Positions 8,628 to 11,709 of a DNA stretch of 11,709 nt are shown piece after piece. The notes below the pieces were generated by a model, which was given only the letters and a program-made list of their open reading frames with translations, made no database searches and was not told where the DNA came from. The DNA is from an uncultured Blautia sp. (lineage in GTDB: Bacteria; Bacillota; Clostridia; Lachnospirales; Lachnospiraceae), in assembly GCF_934371575.1 (NCBI RefSeq), contig NZ_CAKRNY010000074.1:1-11709 (forward strand), read 5' to 3'. Numbering within the stretch: position 1 is the first letter of the stretch; every line of letters starts with the position of its first letter. The position numbers and the translations under genes are program-made.

Positions 8628-9341
8628 CTATATAAGCAAGCCCACAACAAATACTGCAAGAAAACATCCTATTATCAACATATCTCTTATCCGAAAGTGT
8701 ATCTGGACAAGGCAAGTGCGTGGCAAAGGATTTTCAATTCCCCTTGTTACTGCCGCAATTGAAAGTTCATCCGCTGCCTTAGAGGCTGCCATAAGAAGTG
8801 GAACATATACACATTCGATTGTCATGCCCGGATTTTTAATAAAACTTTTAAATGATGGTGATATATTCCTTAACCGCATAGCATCCTTTATGTAATGCCA
8901 ATCCTCTCGAACAGTCGGGAAATAACGAAGCATCACAGCAAAAGGAATCACAACTTTTTTAGGAATATGTGCTTTATGCATAGCGGATAAGAACTCGTTT
9001 ACTTTAGTTGTTGAAATTACAACACCAGCAAGCAAACCACATGGATACACTTTAAAAAACAGACTGAACCAGGCAATAAGCATGGTATATCCTATTCCGA
9101 CTCCATTCTGTAAAAGTAAAATAGTAAATCCATATAAAGCAAAATAGCATCCAGTTCCGATTATGGTATATTTTATTTTTCCTGATAAAACACCATACAC
9201 GGCAATAAGCCCAATCAGAATGCACTCATACTTCAATGTAGGTACCGTAGCTGTTGTTAAAGTACAAATACCCAACAGAATAATTTTTGTCCGAGGATCA
9301 AAATCCAACCATATAGCTTTGTGTTTTAAATGTGAAATCAT
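8628..9341 (-). CDS. ECF transporter T component (EcfT/CbiQ-like permease)
   Basis: This 237-residue integral membrane protein links the ECF ATPases to the S component. Hydrophobic segments fill about residues 20-120 and 215-237. Between them lies the cytoplasmic coupling region with the two short Arg motifs of EcfT: MRLRNIS (155-161) and VTRGIE (198-203). The second keeps Arg-Gly; in the first the usual Gly is Asn. The pattern VPLL(8 residues)ADELSIA between them is typical of the family. The start overlaps the S-component stop in an ATGA arrangement, so translation is coupled; no strong ribosome binding site of its own is visible. The order S-T-A within one transcript indicates a dedicated ECF transporter (group I arrangement). 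Confidence 0.92.
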   Translation of the reverse strand: MISHLKHKAIWLDFDPRTKIILLGICTLTTATVPTLKYECILIGLIAVYGVLSGKIKYTIIGTGCYFALYGFTILLLQNGVGIGYTMLIAWFSLFFKVYPCGLLAGVVISTTKVNEFLSAMHKAHIPKKVVIPFAVMLRYFPTVREDWHYIKDAMRLRNISPSFKSFIKNPGMTIECVYVPLLMAASKAADELSIAAVTRGIENPLPRTCLVQIHFRIRDMLIIGCFLAVFVVGLLI

Positions 9342-9946
9342 ACTGTAATACCAGCTTTCTTAAATTGCTTTTTCAACAATTTTCCTCCAATTGTTCCGCT
9401 TATACCTGCTATTAAGATCGTTCCAACATACATGACAATAAGTACCTGCAAATTTGCAACTGACTGCATAGCATCTATGTAGTCCTGTGTAGTGCCGTTT
9501 TTCAGCATTGTTCCCGCCCATGCTTCCGGATTGATAAAATACGCGAGGTATGTTCCTGTCGGCCCCAATGCGTACACAATATATGCCAGAATATTTAGCT
9601 TTATACTGCGATAGCTTTTTAATCCTGCAAGAATATCTGCAAGCACAGCTCCTATCAACCCACCAAGACACATAGCCCAATGCATTCCCAATGTAAAACC
9701 AGAAATTGATACAATCACTCCTATGATCGTAAGTGCTCCTCTTTTCGGTACCTTTGCCATTAAAAGCAAAAAAACCGGTCCAGGCAGTAATGCTGCACCA
9801 ATTGGGTAATAAAAAGTCAAGGTTGGTGTAATGGCAAAAACAATCCCTCCTACCATAGCACATACAGACAAAATAGCCATAAATACTCCAACAACTATCA
9901 AATCCTTAACTGTCAGTCCTTTTTTTTCCTGTGATTGAACAAACAT
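9338..9946 (-). CDS. ECF transporter S component, MptD/Trep_Strep-like family
   Basis: This substrate-binding membrane subunit has 202 residues and about six hydrophobic helices, beginning near DLIVVGVFMAIL and ending with a basic tail GKLLKKQFKKAG. The pattern (ITPTLTFYYPIGAALLPGPV, then GMHWAMCLGGLIGAVLADI) recalls the MptD/Trep_Strep group of S components, whose substrates are poorly defined; the family call is from memory and should be checked. ATG 9946 is preferred: AGGAGG (9956-9961) runs directly into another in-frame ATG at 9955, leaving no spacing, whereas 9946 is nine bases away. It is the first gene of the five-gene operon and has a strong promoter at 10040-10068. The neighbouring exporter-fold pair and PchR-like regulator suggest a siderophore-type or similar chelate ligand, but this is inference. 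Confidence 0.88.
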   Translation of the reverse strand: MFVQSQEKKGLTVKDLIVVGVFMAILSVCAMVGGIVFAITPTLTFYYPIGAALLPGPVFLLLMAKVPKRGALTIIGVIVSISGFTLGMHWAMCLGGLIGAVLADILAGLKSYRSIKLNILAYIVYALGPTGTYLAYFINPEAWAGTMLKNGTTQDYIDAMQSVANLQVLIVMYVGTILIAGISGTIGGKLLKKQFKKAGITV

Positions 9947-9981
9947 GTGAAACATCCTCCTTTTTTTGATTTTTTCCCTGA

Positions 9982-10010
9982 TTGACTTGTTGTTGCAACC
10001 GTGATATAAC
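9982..10010 (+). promoter_or_regulatory. Promoter of araC regulator 2
   Basis: TTGACT (9982-9987, five of six consensus bases), a 17-bp spacer and TATAAC (10005-10010, five of six) form a strong sigma-A-type promoter reading toward the regulator at 10137. The expected start point, near 10017, lies inside the 16-bp operator candidate. The leader would be about 120 bases long and would include the 21-bp-spaced direct repeats. Confidence 0.75.
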
Positions 10011-10014
10011 TAAA

Positions 10015-10030
10015 TTAGTCACTTCTAACT
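10015..10030. promoter_or_regulatory. Candidate operator, copy 2, between divergent promoters
   Basis: The plus strand reads TTAGTCACTTCTAACT, with 14 of 16 bases the same as the element at 3537-3552. It lies directly downstream of both facing -10 boxes (10005-10010 on plus, 10040-10045 on minus), so one bound protein could block transcription in both directions. It overlaps a second small palindrome, ACTAA-A-TTAGT (10009-10019). Confidence 0.65.
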
Positions 10031-10039
10031 CCATGATTC

Positions 10040-10068
10040 ATTATAATCATATTGGTGTCTTTCTCCAA
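10040..10068 (-). promoter_or_regulatory. Promoter of the ECF-ABC operon
   Basis: On the minus strand TTGGAG (10063-10068) and a perfect TATAAT (10040-10045) are separated by 17 bp. The expected transcript starts near 10033, about 87 bases before the S-component ATG. The -35 box is weak, which suits a promoter helped by an activator bound at the direct repeats upstream (10090-10122). Confidence 0.7.
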
Positions 10069-10089
10069 TAATTTTACATATGGAAAGCC

Positions 10090-10122
10090 CAACGTGTATG
10101 ATAAAACGATCAAAGTGTATGA
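10090..10122. repeat. Two 12-bp direct repeats 21 bp apart, likely AraC 2 binding site
   Basis: CAACGTGTATGA (10090-10101) and CAAAGTGTATGA (10111-10122) agree at 11 of 12 bases and are offset by exactly 21 bp, two helical turns. AraC-family proteins commonly bind such direct repeats on one DNA face. Relative to the ECF operon start (near 10033) the repeats centre at about -62 and -83, a normal activator position. They also lie in the leader of araC 2 itself, ending just before its ribosome binding site. Confidence 0.6.
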
Positions 10123-10136
10123 AAGGGTGATTGATA

Positions 10137-11099
10137 TTGGAAATTGAAAATTACTACTATGAAGAATTGACTAAAAATGGTTTTAGGGAAATTCCCAAAA
10201 AAGACGCATTTCATTCCATCGGAAAGTTGTTTTCTATCCCATCGGAGTTAGGAAATGGTACATTTTGGATATATGGTCAAAAAAATCTATATGATATAAA
10301 AATTCATGATTTCTACTTTTATGATGATTCTTTCTTTGATTTAGAGCAAAGAGATTGTTTGGATATCTGTCTGTACGAATCCATATCAGGTGAGGAAGTT
10401 TCACCTTATCGTCGCCTTACTGCAGGATGTGTAAAGTGCTTTATCGGCGGTAATAAGCCCTGTATGACCCTCATCCACCAAAATATACCTGTACGCACTA
10501 TTGAAATCGAGATTATGCCTGCGTATTATAAACAATATTTACAGGAAAGCTTTCCAGCTGAGTATATTGACCCCCATGAAGCCTTCCATAATATTTCTTG
10601 GACTGACACTTTTCCAGAAATGGTCAATTTATTACACCAAATATGGAATTATCGAGGAGAAGGCATGGCAGCAAAACTGTTTTATGATGGAAAAGTTGCA
10701 GAAGCAATCTCACTCATCATCGAATATAATCATAAGCAACAACACATACATGAAGTACAGATTTCTAAACAAGATATAAAATCCTTGGAAAATGTTACCT
10801 TTTATATCAATGATCACTTTAACTGTGATATTTCAATTGACAGTCTTTGTCGCATTGCCTGCATGGGAAGAACAAAATTTAAAACTTTATTTAAACAATA
10901 CTACGATTGCACAATTACTGGATATATTAACCAACGGCGATTAAGCCACGCAGAAACATTGCTCTCAACTACTGATTTCACAGTAGAACAAATTTCTTCT
11001 GCTATCGGATACAGCAATGCAGGACGTTTTGCCAGTATATTTAAAAAAAATACAGGATTGTTTCCGAATGAGTATAGGAAGATGGCTCAACGAAAATGA
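10137..11099 (+). CDS. AraC-family transcriptional regulator 2 (divergent from ECF operon)
   Basis: This regulator has about 320 residues, an N-terminal sensing region (about 1-215) and a C-terminal AraC domain. The first helix-turn-helix is SIDSLCRIACMGRTKFKTLF (about 233-252); the second is TVEQISSAIGYSNAGRFASI (about 282-301), followed by GLFPNEYR. The organisation is PchR/YbtA-like, so it is a plausible ligand-dependent activator of the divergent transporter operon. No early ATG exists; the start must be TTG. TTG 10137 is preferred over TTG 10131 because AAAGGG (10122-10127) leaves a nine-base gap to it. The gene is strongly AT-rich: 10261-10320 has only 12 G or C in 60 bases, well below the block D genes. 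It shares the AraC fold but little obvious sequence with regulator 1. Confidence 0.9.
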   Translation: MEIENYYYEELTKNGFREIPKKDAFHSIGKLFSIPSELGNGTFWIYGQKNLYDIKIHDFYFYDDSFFDLEQRDCLDICLYESISGEEVSPYRRLTAGCVKCFIGGNKPCMTLIHQNIPVRTIEIEIMPAYYKQYLQESFPAEYIDPHEAFHNISWTDTFPEMVNLLHQIWNYRGEGMAAKLFYDGKVAEAISLIIEYNHKQQHIHEVQISKQDIKSLENVTFYINDHFNCDISIDSLCRIACMGRTKFKTLFKQYYDCTITGYINQRRLSHAETLLSTTDFTVEQISSAIGYSNAGRFASIFKKNTGLFPNEYRKMAQRK

Positions 11100-11126
11100 A
11101 GCGCCGACTGTTTATAGTCAGCGCTT
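11099..11126. terminator. Hairpin after araC 2, possible weak terminator
   Basis: AAGCGC (11099-11104) pairs with GCGCTT (11121-11126), and GACT (11106-11109) with AGTC (11116-11119), with one C-A mismatch between the two helices and a small loop. It begins at the araC 2 stop codon. No clear T-run follows on the plus strand, and only a short one (CATTTTC) on the minus strand, so it may serve converging transcripts weakly or not be a classical terminator. Confidence 0.45.
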
Positions 11127-11143
11127 GTAATATTATCTTCTGT

Positions 11144-11329
11144 TCAAGAAAAACCTTCCATAAAAAATTCTATATTCTCCATGTCAATATCATAATGCTC
11201 CGGTATGATTTTCTTTCCTTCTGTTTCCATTGAAGGAACCTTTAATATTTTATTCACCTTTTCCATTCTGTAACGGCATGTCTCACTCGATAAGTAATAT
11301 CTGGTTGTGCATTGTATTACTTCACGCAA
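11144..11329 (-). pseudogene. Relic of an ABC transporter gene (membrane-ATPase linker segment)
   Basis: A short open frame directly after the methyltransferase encodes RMEKVNKILKVPSMETEG and then YDIDMENIEFFMEG before a stop. This matches the linker from last membrane helix to ATPase domain in exporter-fold ABC proteins: the intact gene at 5367-7136 has KAKQILDLPTYESTG followed by CDIEMKNVQFSYDG in the same order. No Walker A follows and no membrane domain precedes, so it is best read as a deletion remnant, not a functional small protein. The nominal start is TTG 11329, inside the methyltransferase end; an internal ATG at 11266 lacks context of its own. The similarity was judged by eye over about 40 residues. 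Confidence 0.55.
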
Positions 11330-11709
11330 CGGAAATATACCATGGAACCGTCAACATGGATATCAGTTTCTTTATATAGTTTTTGAAGGATATTTCTCAG
11401 CTCTTTCTCCGTCTGAAACGGTGGAGAAAACCACCCTTTCTTTGCAAGAATATTTTTTACCAGCCAGTCTGTCCGTTTCGATTTTCCCCTGATATAAAAG
11501 CAGGCAATAAAATTGCCGCCTGGTTTCAAAACACGCCATATTTCATGAAATGCTTTTTGCTTGTCAGGAAATGCATGAAAACCATTCATACTGACAACAG
11601 TATCAACAGATTCATTCTCCATTTGCAGATTTCCCACATCACCCTGAATACATTTGATATGTGCATGACTGCCAAGTCTTTTTCTGGCTTGATCAAGCAT
11701 ATCTATGCT
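11317..11709 (-). CDS. Class I SAM-dependent methyltransferase; N-terminal part outside window
   Basis: About 130 residues of a Methyltransf_11-like enzyme are visible. The acidic-loop motif GDVGNLQMENESVDTVVSMN and the post-motif RVLKPGG, both typical of class I methyltransferases, are present. The frame stays open through the right edge (SIDMLDQARKR), so the SAM-binding glycine loop lies beyond base 11709. The C-terminus looks natural (SMVYFRCVK, stop at 11317-11319). The methyl acceptor is unknown. The gene lies on the minus strand, facing araC 2, and its 3' end abuts an ABC gene relic, hinting that it once sat in an operon with ABC transporter genes. Confidence 0.85.
   Translation of the reverse strand, partial: SIDMLDQARKRLGSHAHIKCIQGDVGNLQMENESVDTVVSMNGFHAFPDKQKAFHEIWRVLKPGGNFIACFYIRGKSKRTDWLVKNILAKKGWFSPPFQTEKELRNILQKLYKETDIHVDGSMVYFRCVK

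Noticed and set aside
9360..9863. A 167-codon minus-strand frame inside the S-component gene
   Set aside because: It is shifted relative to the S component, rich in Cys and Arg, and lacks family motifs; the S-component frame has clean membrane helices and a proper ribosome binding site.
9947..10033. Riboswitch (for example cobalamin-type) in the ECF operon leader
   Set aside because: The leader is only about 87 bases, shows no conserved box that I recognise and no terminator hairpin. The GTTGCAAC palindrome there is too short to argue from.
1..11709. tRNA or rRNA genes, CRISPR arrays, insertion sequences or transposase genes
   Set aside because: None was seen by eye: no cloverleaf-like segments, no regularly spaced repeats, and no transposase or integrase motifs in any real frame.

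Overview
The window looks like chromosomal DNA of a low-GC Gram-positive anaerobe, most likely a gut-type Clostridia (Lachnospiraceae-like). This rests on AT-rich coding DNA, strong AGGAGG-type ribosome binding sites, TTG starts, and the mix of AraC regulators, exporter-fold ABC pairs and an energy-coupling-factor (ECF) transporter. Nothing in it identifies a species.

From right to left there are four blocks. (A) 11144-11709, minus strand: the C-terminal part of a SAM-dependent methyltransferase, followed at once by a small relic of an ABC transporter gene. (B) 10137-11099, plus strand: araC-type regulator 2. (C) 9946-3671, minus strand: a tightly packed five-gene operon divergent from regulator 2, encoding an ECF substrate-binding S component, an ECF T component, a double-NBD ECF ATPase, and two half-size exporter-fold ABC proteins. 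It ends in a clear rho-independent terminator (3620-3658). (D) 3518-1, minus strand: a second operon of araC-type regulator 1 and a paralogous pair of half-size ABC proteins. The first ABC gene is interrupted by one in-frame TGA, and the second runs off the window edge.

Interpretation (inference): block C resembles siderophore or metallophore uptake loci in which an ECF-type importer sits beside a YbtP/YbtQ- or IrtA/IrtB-like exporter-fold pair under a PchR/YbtA-like AraC activator. No biosynthesis genes are present, so the window fits scavenging of an externally made chelate or other small organic ligand. Block D is a simpler AraC-ABC-ABC module whose two ABC genes match those of block C in order and sequence, so the two modules look like paralogues.

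The most notable signals are regulatory. A nearly identical 16-bp inverted-repeat element (14 of 16 bases) lies just downstream of the predicted -10 box of both operons. In the divergent region it lies between two face-to-face promoters, so one bound protein could control both the ECF operon and araC 2. Upstream of the ECF promoter there are two 12-bp direct repeats exactly 21 bp apart, the spacing expected for an AraC-family activator. The other main observation is the TGA that replaces the conserved Trp of an Asp-Trp-Arg motif in the block D ABC gene.
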